From JALOLV01 sp046295175 (lineage in GTDB: Bacteria > Bacteroidota > Bacteroidia > Cytophagales > Spirosomataceae): a stretch of 64,000 bases of DNA. The notes beneath the pieces are model-generated. The model had not been told where the DNA came from. It ran no database searches and saw only the letters and a list, made by a program, of their open reading frames with translations. Each line of letters opens with the position of its first letter. Position 1 is the stretch's first letter. The DNA lies in NCBI GenBank assembly GCA_046295175.1, contig JBKBNY010000004.1, positions 372,001 to 436,000 on the forward strand, written 5' to 3'. Shown here one piece after another: positions 34,736 through 44,439 of this stretch. Position numbers and translations under genes: made by a program.

Positions 34736-37429
34736 TTATAGTTTTTCGCTCAACAATTGTAGGGTAAGTTCAATATCTTTTTTAAATATCTCAAAATCAG
34801 GTTCAACATTCGGGCTAATACTTAAGTTTTGGGCATTTTGTTCGGTTATCCTCAAAAACTTAACAGCATTATCTAACTTAAACATTTCGAGTGAGGACCT
34901 CATATGATGTGCAACAGATTTAATACCCTTAAAGTCTCTTTCGATAATCTTTTGCTCAAGCAAAGTCAAATCTTTAGGGACTTCCTGTATAAAAAGCTGA
35001 ATTATTTGATTTATAAATTCATTGTTGCCATCACTAAAAGTTTCTAAATAAGATAAATCAAGAGCAGGTTTAGATGACGATGGTAGTTTTGATATTTCTT
35101 TAGTTGAATCCAACATTTTTCTTTCAATAATACTGTTTTTATCTACAACAGATTGTATTTTTTCTAATAATTCGATTTGTTTAAATGGCTTAGCAAGATA
35201 GGCGTTCATTCCAATTTCAAAGCATTTTTGTTGTTCGCCTACAAGCGAATGAGCCGTCATTGCAATAATCGGAACTTTCAATTTTAAAGTATTTCGAATG
35301 TAAATTGTTGTTTGATACCCATCCATGACTGGCATTTGCAAGTCCATTAAAATAATATCATAACTACGAATTGCTAAAGCATCAATACCTTCTTGTCCAT
35401 TATTTACAATATCTAAACTAAAACCAAAGTTTTGAAGAACATTTTTTGCTAATATCTGATTAAGGTGGTTATCTTCACAAAGTAAAATTGATAGAGGCCC
35501 TAAAGATTTTGTACTGAATGAATTACTTTGGATATTCTTAATGCTTTCTGAATCAACTTTTTTAAATGGAATTGTACACCTGAATTCTGAGCCTTCACCA
35601 AGTTCACTCTCAACAAATAATTCACCTTTTTGCATTGCAACTAATTGTTTGACAATACTGAGGCCTAAACCAGAACCACCAAATTTTCGAGTAGTGCTTG
35701 CTTCTGCTTGTGTGAATCTTTCAAATATTGTTTCGAGTTTGTCTTTTGGAATACCTATACCTGTATCTTTAACAGAGAATTGCAGAATTACAGTATCTAC
35801 ATTTTCAAATATTTTTTTTAATGAAATCGTTACACTCCCATTTTTGGTGAATTTTATAGCATTACCAGCTAAATTAACTAATATTTGATTGATTCTACCT
35901 TTATCGCCGAGAATTAACTCTGGCAAGTCATCTGCTATTATAAGATTAAATATATTATTATTTTGACTTGCTTTTACTTTTAGTAAATCATAAACATGTT
36001 GCAATGAAGTTGCAATATTAAATGGATAAGATTCAATGACCAATTGGCCAGATTCTATTTTTGATAAATCTAAGATATCGTTGATAATTACTAAAAGATA
36101 GTCACCCGCTACTTGAATATTGTTGATAAAATCCTGTTGCAGTTTGTCGAGATTGCTTTGGGATAATAATTCGGTAAAACCAATAATTGCATTTAGAGGG
36201 GTTCTAATTTCATGGCTCATATTTGCCAAAAAAGTATTTTTTGCTTGAGCCGCCGTTTCTGCTGCGTTTTTTGCATTAATTAGTTCTTCTTGAACTTGTT
36301 TTTTTGCTCTATAATCTTCTGCAACACCAACATAACCAATTATTTCGTTTTCTTTATTTCTTACACAAGTAATACTAAGTAAAATTGGTATTCGCTTACC
36401 CGACTTAGTAATATAAGTCCATTCATTGACGTCAACTTTATTCTCTAAACTTGCTTTTAAAACAAAGGTATCTTTACCGGGTATTAATGTTCGGCCCAAT
36501 TCGAGCGATAATGCCAATGTTTTTTCTTTTACCTCGACAAAATCATGAATAAAATCAGGTCTGCGGCCAATAACTTCATCATTAGAATATTCAATTAGGT
36601 CTAAACCAGCCTTATTTATTCTACGGATAATACCATCGACATCAGTAAAAATAACGGCAAACGAAACGGCATTGAATATAGAATTTTGTATTGAAATTAA
36701 GTTTAAGATATTGGCTTCTTTGATTTTTTTTTCAGTTATATCAATTACTTCAGATTCAATAATAATATCCTGAAGTTTATTATCTTCAAATACTGGCTTT
36801 GTTTTAATTTCTAACCAATAGCTTTTATCATTTAAAGAAGCACTATCAAGTGATTGATAATCCTTAGATATGTTTGATATTATACTATTGATGTTAATTG
36901 GCAGATTATGGTCATTTTTAAGTTCGTAAATTTTTTTTTGGTTTAATTCAAGTAGAGAACAAATGGTACTTGCAAAAGTATTAAATGCTTTTTTCTCAGT
37001 TTCAGTTAATTTTCTTGGCACAAAATCAGCTATAAATAAAGTGCCAGTAAACTCACTGATGTTTGAAAGCCTAACACTTGCAAAAAATTGAATATTTTCA
37101 TTAAACAATTCAGATGGAGCATCCTTCAAGTTGTTAATTTCTGAAATATCCTTTAGCTCTACAATTCCATCATTTGTGATAATATATTGAGTAAGAGAAT
37201 TCTCAACAGAAAAATACTCAAGTTCTAACCCTATTTTTGAAATCAGCCATTGAAGATTACCATTAATTAAAGTAATGGCTGTTATTGGGATGTTAAAAAA
37301 TTGAACAATTAGCTCAGAAATATTATTCAGAGCGACTGTATCTACCCAGTTGAATACTATTGGGTTGTGCGAAGCAGGTAAAAATTGATTGGTCCTATCC
37401 TTATCAATTTCAAGAATTTTTTTATTCAC
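34736..37429 (-). CDS. Hybrid kinase GAF-PAS-PAS-HisKA-HATPase-REC-HPt
   Basis: 897 residues, GTG start, no transmembrane helix seen. GAF-like sensor about 30-165; PAS-like segments about 180-235 and 245-375; HisKA with FLANMSHEIRTPLNAIIGF (H406); HATPase_c with N, G1 and G2 boxes (DTGIGIPKDKL, FGGSGLGLSIVK); receiver with D696 (IILMDLQMPVMDGYQTT); C-terminal HPt with AHHMRSSLEMF (H841). The chain supports phosphate flow H406 to D696 to H841 and then to the separate receiver. A cytoplasmic signal is expected from the GAF/PAS part. Co-oriented with the glycosyltransferase operon. Confidence 0.9.
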   Translation of the reverse strand: MNKKILEIDKDRTNQFLPASHNPIVFNWVDTVALNNISELIVQFFNIPITAITLINGNLQWLISKIGLELEYFSVENSLTQYIITNDGIVELKDISEINNLKDAPSELFNENIQFFASVRLSNISEFTGTLFIADFVPRKLTETEKKAFNTFASTICSLLELNQKKIYELKNDHNLPININSIISNISKDYQSLDSASLNDKSYWLEIKTKPVFEDNKLQDIIIESEVIDITEKKIKEANILNLISIQNSIFNAVSFAVIFTDVDGIIRRINKAGLDLIEYSNDEVIGRRPDFIHDFVEVKEKTLALSLELGRTLIPGKDTFVLKASLENKVDVNEWTYITKSGKRIPILLSITCVRNKENEIIGYVGVAEDYRAKKQVQEELINAKNAAETAAQAKNTFLANMSHEIRTPLNAIIGFTELLSQSNLDKLQQDFINNIQVAGDYLLVIINDILDLSKIESGQLVIESYPFNIATSLQHVYDLLKVKASQNNNIFNLIIADDLPELILGDKGRINQILVNLAGNAIKFTKNGSVTISLKKIFENVDTVILQFSVKDTGIGIPKDKLETIFERFTQAEASTTRKFGGSGLGLSIVKQLVAMQKGELFVESELGEGSEFRCTIPFKKVDSESIKNIQSNSFSTKSLGPLSILLCEDNHLNQILAKNVLQNFGFSLDIVNNGQEGIDALAIRSYDIILMDLQMPVMDGYQTTIYIRNTLKLKVPIIAMTAHSLVGEQQKCFEIGMNAYLAKPFKQIELLEKIQSVVDKNSIIERKMLDSTKEISKLPSSSKPALDLSYLETFSDGNNEFINQIIQLFIQEVPKDLTLLEQKIIERDFKGIKSVAHHMRSSLEMFKLDNAVKFLRITEQNAQNLSISPNVEPDFEIFKKDIELTLQLLSEKL

Positions 37430-37649
37430 TGTAATTAGGAAAGGTAATTGTTGATTAAAAAATTAATTTATACCTACTTTTCAAATAATAATATAAATAT
37501 TTTCATAAAATATAGCAAAAATCGTTCCAATACGATATTTTAGAGCAAATTTAATTTAGTATTATTAAACTACTATACAATCAGTCAGAATATAGTATTT
37601 TATAAATAAAACAGGCTCATTTTCTAATAGTTGTACAAAATAATGGCAC

Positions 37650-38888
37650 ATGAAAACATTTTTAACAAAAGTAATTTTATTTCTCTTGGTAATAAATTTT
37701 GCGTGGGGTCAGAATGTCTCTGCAGATGAACTTTTTACAAAAGCCAGAAAAAGTGCATTCGATGATAAAAACTATGCAAAAGCTATTCGTTTAAGTAAAC
37801 AAGCTTTAGCTGTAAATCCTGAATACACAGAAATATCAATTTTTTTAGGTAGAGTCTATGCCTGGAGTGGCCAAAAAGACAGTGCAGTAGTTGTACTGTT
37901 GAATGTTCTAAAAAAAGACTCTAAAAATGAAGATGCTTCGCTTGCTTTAGGAAATATTTACTATTGGAACAATCAGAATACAAACGCTTTAGAAGTTATA
38001 GATAACAGTTTAATATACAATCAAAATTCAGAAGAATTAAGGTTGTTAAAGGCAAATATTTTAGTAAATCTTAGAAAGTGGAAAGAAGCAGATTCTTTAG
38101 TGCAGAATATGCTTAGGATAAACAAGCCAAACCCAAAAGTGAGAGCATTAGCCAATAAAATAAGAGAAAACTTGACCCAAAATATAGTAGGTGTTTCATA
38201 TGGATACATAAATTTTGAAAAACAATTTTCTAATTCTTGGCACTTAGTTAGTGTTGATTACGGGCTTCGAACTAAGTTAGGATTACTTTTCAGCAGAATA
38301 AACTATGCCAATAGATTCAACAGAAATGGAATACAATATGAAATCGATATTTACCCTCAAATCTCAAAAAATGTTCAAGCATATTTAAGCGGAGGATATT
38401 CTAATAAAGTAGGCGTTTTTCCAAAATATCGAGCTGGTATTTCATTTTATTTTACTTTACCGATGGGATTTGAGTCAGAGGGCGGTCTCAGGTATCTTAA
38501 TTTTGGCAATAAAACATGGATTTATACAGCTTCAATTAGTAAATACCTCAGTAAATTTTGGCTTAACTTTAGAGCCTATCTTAGCCCTGAAACTTCTAAT
38601 ATATCGAGTTCTTATGCCTTACTTACTCGTTTTTATTATGGAGGAGTAGATGATTTTCTCAGTTTGAAAATTGGAACTGGATTATCACCTGATAATTCTC
38701 AAAATATTGCATTGATTGGTGAGACCAATTTCCGCTTGGTCTCAAATAATGTGGCTATAGGATTCAGAAAGGCTTTTAGTGGCACAAATGTATTATTTCT
38801 CAATGGAGGCATTAATATTCAAGAATATAAACCACAAATTACTGATAGGCAAATCGAAATTGGAGCTGGATATATTAAAAGGTTTTAG
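37650..38888 (+). CDS. TPR plus YaiO-type outer-membrane beta-barrel protein
   Basis: 412 residues with signal peptide 1-20 (FLLVINFAWGQ). TPR-type helices about 25-175 (AIRLSKQALAVNPEYTEISI, DASLALGNIYYWNNQNTNAL) are followed by a beta-barrel of about 235 residues (SYGYINFEKQFSNSWHLVSV onward) ending in Phe (GAGYIKRF), a normal barrel end. The plan, periplasmic TPR then outer-membrane barrel, is a small version of PgaA and matches the YaiO family, which in E. coli lies next to the GT2 gene yaiP. It is divergent from the kinase/GT2 block and probably forms its outer-membrane exit or docking site. Confidence 0.82.
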   Translation: MKTFLTKVILFLLVINFAWGQNVSADELFTKARKSAFDDKNYAKAIRLSKQALAVNPEYTEISIFLGRVYAWSGQKDSAVVVLLNVLKKDSKNEDASLALGNIYYWNNQNTNALEVIDNSLIYNQNSEELRLLKANILVNLRKWKEADSLVQNMLRINKPNPKVRALANKIRENLTQNIVGVSYGYINFEKQFSNSWHLVSVDYGLRTKLGLLFSRINYANRFNRNGIQYEIDIYPQISKNVQAYLSGGYSNKVGVFPKYRAGISFYFTLPMGFESEGGLRYLNFGNKTWIYTASISKYLSKFWLNFRAYLSPETSNISSSYALLTRFYYGGVDDFLSLKIGTGLSPDNSQNIALIGETNFRLVSNNVAIGFRKAFSGTNVLFLNGGINIQEYKPQITDRQIEIGAGYIKRF

Positions 38889-38950
38889 GGATTTTGAGGA
38901 TTTATAATTACATAAGCCTGCATATTTTTACCATCAACTTCATTCAAATA

Positions 38951-38980
38951 AAAACGCATTGAGTTTCCCCAATGCGTTTT
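38951..38980. terminator. Bidirectional terminator between convergent genes
   Basis: AAAACGCATTG (38951-38961) pairs with CAATGCGTTTT (38970-38980) around an 8-nt loop. Lies between the YaiO-type gene and gcvP, with A/T tracts on both sides. Confidence 0.85.
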
Positions 38981-38999
38981 ACAAATTAATTAATGATAT

Positions 39000-41870
39000 C
39001 TACTGTGCATACTCTTCAATCGGAGTACAGGCACAAATCAAATTTCGGTCACCATAAGCCGAATCAATACGGCTAACTGTAGCCCAGAATTTATTAGCCT
39101 TGATGTAAGACAACGGATACGCAGCTTTTTCGCGGCTGTATGGTTTATCCCAAACATCAGCCATTACAACTGCGGCTGTATGCGGAGCATTCTTCAAAAC
39201 ATTGTTTGCTTTATCTCCATTAGCCTCAATTTCGGCAATTTCATGGCGAATCTGAATCAAAGCATCGCAGAATCGGTCTAATTCTTCTTTAGATTCTGAT
39301 TCGGTTGGCTCAATCATCAAAGTTCCTGCAACAGGGAATGACAATGTAGGAGCATGGAATCCGTAATCCATTAAACGTTTCGCAACGTCTTCGGCTTCAA
39401 CACCGGCACTAACTTTGAACGGACGTAAATCAACAATCATTTCGTGAGCACAACGACCGTTTGTTCCAGTGTAAAGAATTGGATAATGCTTTTCTAAACG
39501 AGCTTTGATATAGTTGGCATTCAAAATGGCAATTTTCGTTGCGTTTGTCAAGCCATCACCACCCATCATAGCAATATATGCGTAGCTAATCGGTAAAATG
39601 CTTGCACTACCCCATGGAGCAGCCGAAATACCTCTGATTGCTTGGTCTCCGCCAGTTTTGATAACAGCATTGGTTGGCAAAAACGGGACTAAATGCTTCG
39701 CTACACCAATTGGCCCCATGCCGGGTCCACCACCACCGTGAGGGATACAGAAAGTTTTATGAAGGTTCAAATGGCAAACATCAGCACCAATATTGGCAGG
39801 AGATGTAAGACCAACCTGAGCGTTCATGTTTGCACCATCCATATAAACTTGTCCGCCGTGAGAATGGATTATTTCGCAAATTTCGACGATTGATTCTTCA
39901 AAAACACCGTGTGTCGATGGGTAAGTAACCATCAAACAAGCCAAATTTGAAGAATGTTCTTCGGCTCTAGCTTTGAGGTCTTCTACATCAATATTTCCTT
40001 TTTCATCGCATTTCGTAACAACAATTTTCATTCCTGCCATAGCCGCCGAAGCAGGGTTTGTGCCATGTGCCGACGAAGGAATCAATGCAACATTTCGGTG
40101 GCTATCGCCTCGGCTTTCGTGATAAGCACGAATCACCATCAAACCTGCGTATTCGCCCTGAGCACCAGAGTTTGGTTGCAATGACATCGAAGCAAAACCA
40201 GTAATTTCGCTTAACCAATCGGTCAATTCAGTAAAAAGTTGTTGATAACCCTCTGTCTGATTGATTGGAGCAAATGGGTGAATTTTTCCCATTTCTGGCC
40301 ATGTGACAGGAATCATCTCTGCCGTTGCGTTGAGTTTCATCGTACAGCTACCGAGCGAAATCATCGAATGAACCATCGAAAGGTCTTTGTTTTCGAGCGT
40401 TTTCAAGTAACGCAACATCTCATGTTCGGTATGGTGGCTATTGAAAACTGGATGAGTCATAAAATCGCTTGTACGATTCAATCTTGGGGCAAACCCAACC
40501 TCTACCTCAGATTTCAAACTACCCAAAACTTGTTTACCTGATGCCTCGGCAAAGATTTCGAGCAAAGTTTTAACATCGCTCAATTCCTTTGTTTGGTCAA
40601 ATGAAACACCGATGTTTCCATTTTCGTAATATCTTAAATTGACCTCTTTACTCTCTGCAATCGAACGTATTTTTGAATTATCGCTACATTCAATTGTGAT
40701 GGTGTCAAAATAGTTTTTATTCAAAACTTTGTAATCTAAACCTTCAACCGATTCAGCAAACAACTTTGTCAATCCATGAATTTTACCAGCAATATTTTTA
40801 AGTCCTTGTGGTCCATGATAAACACCATAAGCCGATGCCATTACCGACAACAGAACTTGAGCAGTACAAATATTTGAAGTTGCTTTTTCGCGGCGAATGT
40901 GTTGCTCACGTGTTTGTAGAGCCATTCTCAATGCACGATTTCCGTGTGCATCAACCGAAACACCAATAATACGACCAGGGATACTTCTCTTGAATGAATC
41001 TTTTGTTGCAAAAAATGCAGCATGTGGCCCACCATAACCCATTGGTACACCCAAACGTTGTGCCGAACCTACAACGACATCAGCTCCCATTTCGCCCGGA
41101 GGAGTTATGAGAGTAAGCGAAAGTAAGTCGGTGGCAACGGCTACTGTAATTCCTTGTTCGTGTGCAGCAGCAATCAAGTCTGTATAATCAATCAATTCGC
41201 CATTGGTTGCTGGATATTGCAAAAGCATTCCATACAATTCTGGGCTTGTCAAGTCAAATGTCTCGTGATTACCAACTACCACGTCAATACCCATCGGAAC
41301 AGCACGACCAATCACAACATCAATAGTCTGTGGGTGGCATAGTTCCGACACAAAAAAAGTATTAGCTGATTTCTTAGACGATGGTCTCACACTGTGGAGC
41401 ATTGCGAGTGCTTCGGCTGCGGCTGTAGCTTCATCGAGCAAAGAAGCGTTTGCTATTTCCATTCCAGTCAATTCAATAACCATTGTCTGGAAATTCAAAA
41501 GCATTTCGAGGCGTCCTTGTGCGATTTCAGCCTGATATGGAGTATAAGCTGTGTACCAACCCGGATTTTCGAGAATATTACGTAAAATCACATTCGGTAC
41601 GATGGTGTCATAATACCCCATACCAATAAATGATTTGAAAATTTTATTTTTTTGAGCCAACTTCTTAAAATCAGCTAAAAAATCGGCTTCAGACTTTGCA
41701 TTTGGCAAGTTTAGCGGATTCTTTAAACGAATAGAAGCAGGAACTGTCTGCTCGATGAGTTGTTCAAGTGAGTCAACACCAATTTCGGCAAGAATAGCTT
41801 TGAAGTCTTTTTCAGATTTACCGTGATGGCGGTCTTCAAATTTTTCTTGAGCAAGCAAGTTAATATTCAT
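39000..41870 (-). CDS. gcvP: Glycine dehydrogenase (decarboxylating), P-protein
   Basis: 956 residues from the ATG at 41870 (MNINLLAQEKFEDRHHG). A 16-residue upstream extension is rejected because it would include the predicted -7 box. The N- and C-terminal PLP-fold halves are fused, as usual for the single-chain form. Typical segments: FIGMGYYDTIVPNVILRNIL, HSMISLGSCTMKLNATAEM, and the PLP-lysine region NLHKTFCIPHGGGGPGMGP. It releases CO2 from glycine and passes the aminomethyl group to GcvH lipoamide in the glycine cleavage system. gcvT and gcvH are not adjacent. Confidence 0.97.
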   Translation of the reverse strand: MNINLLAQEKFEDRHHGKSEKDFKAILAEIGVDSLEQLIEQTVPASIRLKNPLNLPNAKSEADFLADFKKLAQKNKIFKSFIGMGYYDTIVPNVILRNILENPGWYTAYTPYQAEIAQGRLEMLLNFQTMVIELTGMEIANASLLDEATAAAEALAMLHSVRPSSKKSANTFFVSELCHPQTIDVVIGRAVPMGIDVVVGNHETFDLTSPELYGMLLQYPATNGELIDYTDLIAAAHEQGITVAVATDLLSLTLITPPGEMGADVVVGSAQRLGVPMGYGGPHAAFFATKDSFKRSIPGRIIGVSVDAHGNRALRMALQTREQHIRREKATSNICTAQVLLSVMASAYGVYHGPQGLKNIAGKIHGLTKLFAESVEGLDYKVLNKNYFDTITIECSDNSKIRSIAESKEVNLRYYENGNIGVSFDQTKELSDVKTLLEIFAEASGKQVLGSLKSEVEVGFAPRLNRTSDFMTHPVFNSHHTEHEMLRYLKTLENKDLSMVHSMISLGSCTMKLNATAEMIPVTWPEMGKIHPFAPINQTEGYQQLFTELTDWLSEITGFASMSLQPNSGAQGEYAGLMVIRAYHESRGDSHRNVALIPSSAHGTNPASAAMAGMKIVVTKCDEKGNIDVEDLKARAEEHSSNLACLMVTYPSTHGVFEESIVEICEIIHSHGGQVYMDGANMNAQVGLTSPANIGADVCHLNLHKTFCIPHGGGGPGMGPIGVAKHLVPFLPTNAVIKTGGDQAIRGISAAPWGSASILPISYAYIAMMGGDGLTNATKIAILNANYIKARLEKHYPILYTGTNGRCAHEMIVDLRPFKVSAGVEAEDVAKRLMDYGFHAPTLSFPVAGTLMIEPTESESKEELDRFCDALIQIRHEIAEIEANGDKANNVLKNAPHTAAVVMADVWDKPYSREKAAYPLSYIKANKFWATVSRIDSAYGDRNLICACTPIEEYAQ

Positions 41871-41915
41871 TAGTTGATTGATTATAAAATTTAAATCTTG
41901 GAGAAGAATTCTGTA

Positions 41916-41923
41916 CAAATATA
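41916..41923 (-). promoter_or_regulatory. -7 box candidate for gcvP
   Basis: TATATTTG on the minus strand, a full match to TAnnTTTG, about 46 nt upstream of the ATG at 41870. The -33 region is only a weak match. No typical tandem glycine riboswitch is seen in the short leader. Confidence 0.45.
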
Positions 41924-42081
41924 CAAAAATTATAAATTAGTTGTTAAGGCAATTTGTTTACGAAAATTTAAAAATACAGAGATAATATTTAGAATCTAAT
42001 AAAATTCAATATAAAATATCTACAAATATAGCAATATCAAAATAATTTATCTTTTAAAGATTTCAATTCAATACAAAATTC

Positions 42082-42113
42082 TTTGTTATTGAGGTAATAC
42101 TTTCTGAAATTTG
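42082..42113 (+). promoter_or_regulatory. Candidate promoter for the YheT-type hydrolase
   Basis: TTTG at 42082-42085, a 20-nt spacer, then GAAATTTG at 42106-42113 (one mismatch to TAnnTTTG). It lies 24 nt before the ATG at 42138. Confidence 0.5.
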
Positions 42114-42137
42114 CATAAAATTTCATCATAGAACCAA

Positions 42138-43130
42138 ATGCCAATAAGTACCAACACCTCATACAAGCCACCATTCTGGCAATTTAATGCCCATATCCAA
42201 ACTATTTACCCAAGTTTGCTGCGAAAAGTTAAGGTAAATTACAATCGTGAGAGAGTAGATTTACCCGATGGCGATTTTTTAGATTTAGATTGGAGTTATT
42301 GTAATAGTAAATCTGGAATTCGTAGTTCGAAATTAGTAATTGTTACGCACGGATTGGAAGGAGATTCGACCAGACATTATGTTACTGGAATGGTAAAAAA
42401 ATTCAACGATTTAGGATTCGATGGCTTGGGATGGAATTGTAGAAGTTGTAGCGGTGAAATGAATCGTTTACCAAGATTTTACCATCATGGAGATGTCGAA
42501 GATATTAGATTTGTAGTAAATTATGCCGTCTCAAAAGGCTATAAAGAAGTGGTTTTGGTGGGCTTTAGTATGGGCGGAAGTATGACTTTGCGTTTACTCG
42601 GCGATAAACCCGAAATTGTGCCAAATCAAGTAAAATTAGGCGTGGCGGTATCGGTTCCATTAGATTTGTTTACGTCAGTTTTTGAGTTATATAAAAAAGG
42701 ACGTAGGTTTTATATGAAGCGATTCATTGACAAATTAGGCAAAAAAATTAAAGCAAAAACCGAGGTATTCCCCAATCACCCAATCATCAATGCCGATGGA
42801 TACGAAAAAATAACAAATTTTGAAGAATTTGATAATCGATATACTGCTCCACTTTTTGGATTCAAAGATGCCCACGATTTCTACAAAAAAGCTGGGGCAA
42901 AACCATACCTGAAATTTATTCAGAAACCAACATATATATTTCAAGCCATCAACGACCCGTTCCTTTCGCCAGAATGTCTTGATTTGGGCGAGGCATCCGA
43001 AAATAAAAATGTCCACCTCGAACTCATTGCACAAGGTGGACACGTAGGTTTTATGATGCCAAATTCTAACGAAACTTATATCGAAAGTAAAGTTGCCGAA
43101 ATTTGTAAAACGACTTTTCAAGTCGTTTAG
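42138..43130 (+). CDS. Alpha/beta-hydrolase of the YheT/ABHD1-3 type
   Basis: 330 residues. N-terminal PPFWQFNAHIQTIYPSLLR is the hallmark of the YheT (COG0429) group. VIVTHGLEGDSTRHYV holds the oxyanion-hole region, the nucleophile elbow is VGFSMGGSM (S144), the acid is in QAINDPFLSPE and the His in AQGGHVGFM. A hydrolase or esterase of unknown substrate; cytoplasmic or membrane-peripheral. Its last codons form part of a hairpin that also lies at the end of the convergent rodA gene, 3 nt away. Confidence 0.88.
   Translation: MPISTNTSYKPPFWQFNAHIQTIYPSLLRKVKVNYNRERVDLPDGDFLDLDWSYCNSKSGIRSSKLVIVTHGLEGDSTRHYVTGMVKKFNDLGFDGLGWNCRSCSGEMNRLPRFYHHGDVEDIRFVVNYAVSKGYKEVVLVGFSMGGSMTLRLLGDKPEIVPNQVKLGVAVSVPLDLFTSVFELYKKGRRFYMKRFIDKLGKKIKAKTEVFPNHPIINADGYEKITNFEEFDNRYTAPLFGFKDAHDFYKKAGAKPYLKFIQKPTYIFQAINDPFLSPECLDLGEASENKNVHLELIAQGGHVGFMMPNSNETYIESKVAEICKTTFQVV
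43108..43128. terminator. Hairpin inside the end of the YheT-type gene
   Basis: AAACGACTT (43108-43116) pairs perfectly with AAGTCGTTT (43120-43128) around TTC and runs into the stop codon TAG at 43128-43130. With rodA ending at 43134 on the other strand, this coding-embedded stem may serve as a terminator for both genes. No long T-tract, so confidence is limited. Confidence 0.4.
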
Positions 43131-43133
43131 CAA

Positions 43134-44420
43134 CTATACTTTATAGCTCCGGTGAGCGTCTAATTTTAAGAAAATAAACAACAAAATCGTAAATGACCAC
43201 AGCGAAGAACCACCATAACTTAAAAACGGCAGTGGAATCCCAATAACTGGCATTAAGCCAATCGTCATACCGATATTTACCAAAAGGTGAAAGAATAAAA
43301 TCGCTGCTACACAGTAACCGTAGATTCTGGAGAATTTACTTCGTTGCTTTTCGGCTAAATTAATTAGACGATTTAAAAGTGCTAAGAAAATCAATATCAC
43401 CCCTACACTTCCAATAAATCCCCACTCCTCACCAACAGTACAAAAGATAAAGTCGGTTGCTTGTTCGGGTACATAATCGAATTTGGTTTGAGTACCTTTA
43501 AGATAACCTTTCCCTAAAAATTGACCTGAACTAATTGCAATACGCGATTGGGTAACATTCCATCCTGCCCCAAGTGGGTCAGCATCAGGATTTACCAAAA
43601 CTTGTACCCTTTTTTGTTGGTGCTTTTGAAGAACTTTATTCACGAAAAAATCAACCCCTAAAACCACAAACGAACCAAGTAAAAATACAGCAATTATCCT
43701 TGTTAGGTTTTGGCGTGTTCTTTCAAATCTTTTCAAAAACAAATACCAAAACGTCACACAAAGCACCGCAATACCGGCAATGACATAATAATTAGGAAAT
43801 ATCAACGACAATACAAATAGTATGGCAAATACAATACCCAAAGCAGGATATACGCCCGAAAGCCCTTCTCTATAAAGAACCATCACAAAAGCCGCAAAAG
43901 TAAGAGCAGAACCAGTCTCTTTCTGTAGAATAATGATAATTGGTGGTACAAAAACCAACAAACCCGCTACAACAGCATCTCTAAATCTTGTTATGTTGAC
44001 GTTCTGGGTACTTAAATACTTTGCCAAAGCCAATGCAGTCGCGGTTTTGGCAAATTCGGCAGGTTGTAGAGAAAAAGACCCCAATTTTATCCATGACCGC
44101 GAGCCTTTGATTTCGGTAGAAAGGAAAATCGTCGCAATCAAAACCAAAATCATAAATGCATAAATGATATACCCAAAAGTATCGTAAAATTTATAGTCGA
44201 TAAACAAGATAATTAACATCAACAAAAAACTCAGCGAAATGAACATAAACTGAACACCCGCTCGATGTTTAAGCGAAAAAATATCCAAAATACTATCAGC
44301 AGGGCTATCTGGATTGTAAACCGCCGCATAAATATTGAGCCACCCAAAGAAAACTAAGGCAGCATAAAGCCAAACCGTAGTCCAATCTATCCCTTGTTTA
44401 ATATCAATCTCTTTGCTCAT
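43134..44420 (-). CDS. rodA: Rod-shape SEDS glycan polymerase RodA
   Basis: 428 residues with about ten transmembrane helices. SEDS-family blocks: KGSRSWIKLGSFSLQPAEFA near the first third, LQKETGSALTFAAF, GKGYLKGTQTKFDYVPEQAT, FIFCTVGEEWGFIGSVGV and IGIPLPFLSYGGSSL. RodA polymerises glycan strands of peptidoglycan with PBP2. Its gene lies 19 nt downstream of the mrdA gene in the same direction, as expected. mreBCD is not seen immediately upstream. Confidence 0.95.
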   Translation of the reverse strand: MSKEIDIKQGIDWTTVWLYAALVFFGWLNIYAAVYNPDSPADSILDIFSLKHRAGVQFMFISLSFLLMLIILFIDYKFYDTFGYIIYAFMILVLIATIFLSTEIKGSRSWIKLGSFSLQPAEFAKTATALALAKYLSTQNVNITRFRDAVVAGLLVFVPPIIIILQKETGSALTFAAFVMVLYREGLSGVYPALGIVFAILFVLSLIFPNYYVIAGIAVLCVTFWYLFLKRFERTRQNLTRIIAVFLLGSFVVLGVDFFVNKVLQKHQQKRVQVLVNPDADPLGAGWNVTQSRIAISSGQFLGKGYLKGTQTKFDYVPEQATDFIFCTVGEEWGFIGSVGVILIFLALLNRLINLAEKQRSKFSRIYGYCVAAILFFHLLVNIGMTIGLMPVIGIPLPFLSYGGSSLWSFTILLFIFLKLDAHRSYKV

Positions 44421-44439
44421 TGTACTTATATGTTAATAA

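Noticed and set aside
41871..41918. 16-residue upstream extension of gcvP
   Set aside because: The extension reaches into the predicted -7 box (41916-41923); MNINLLAQEKF is a typical GcvP start.
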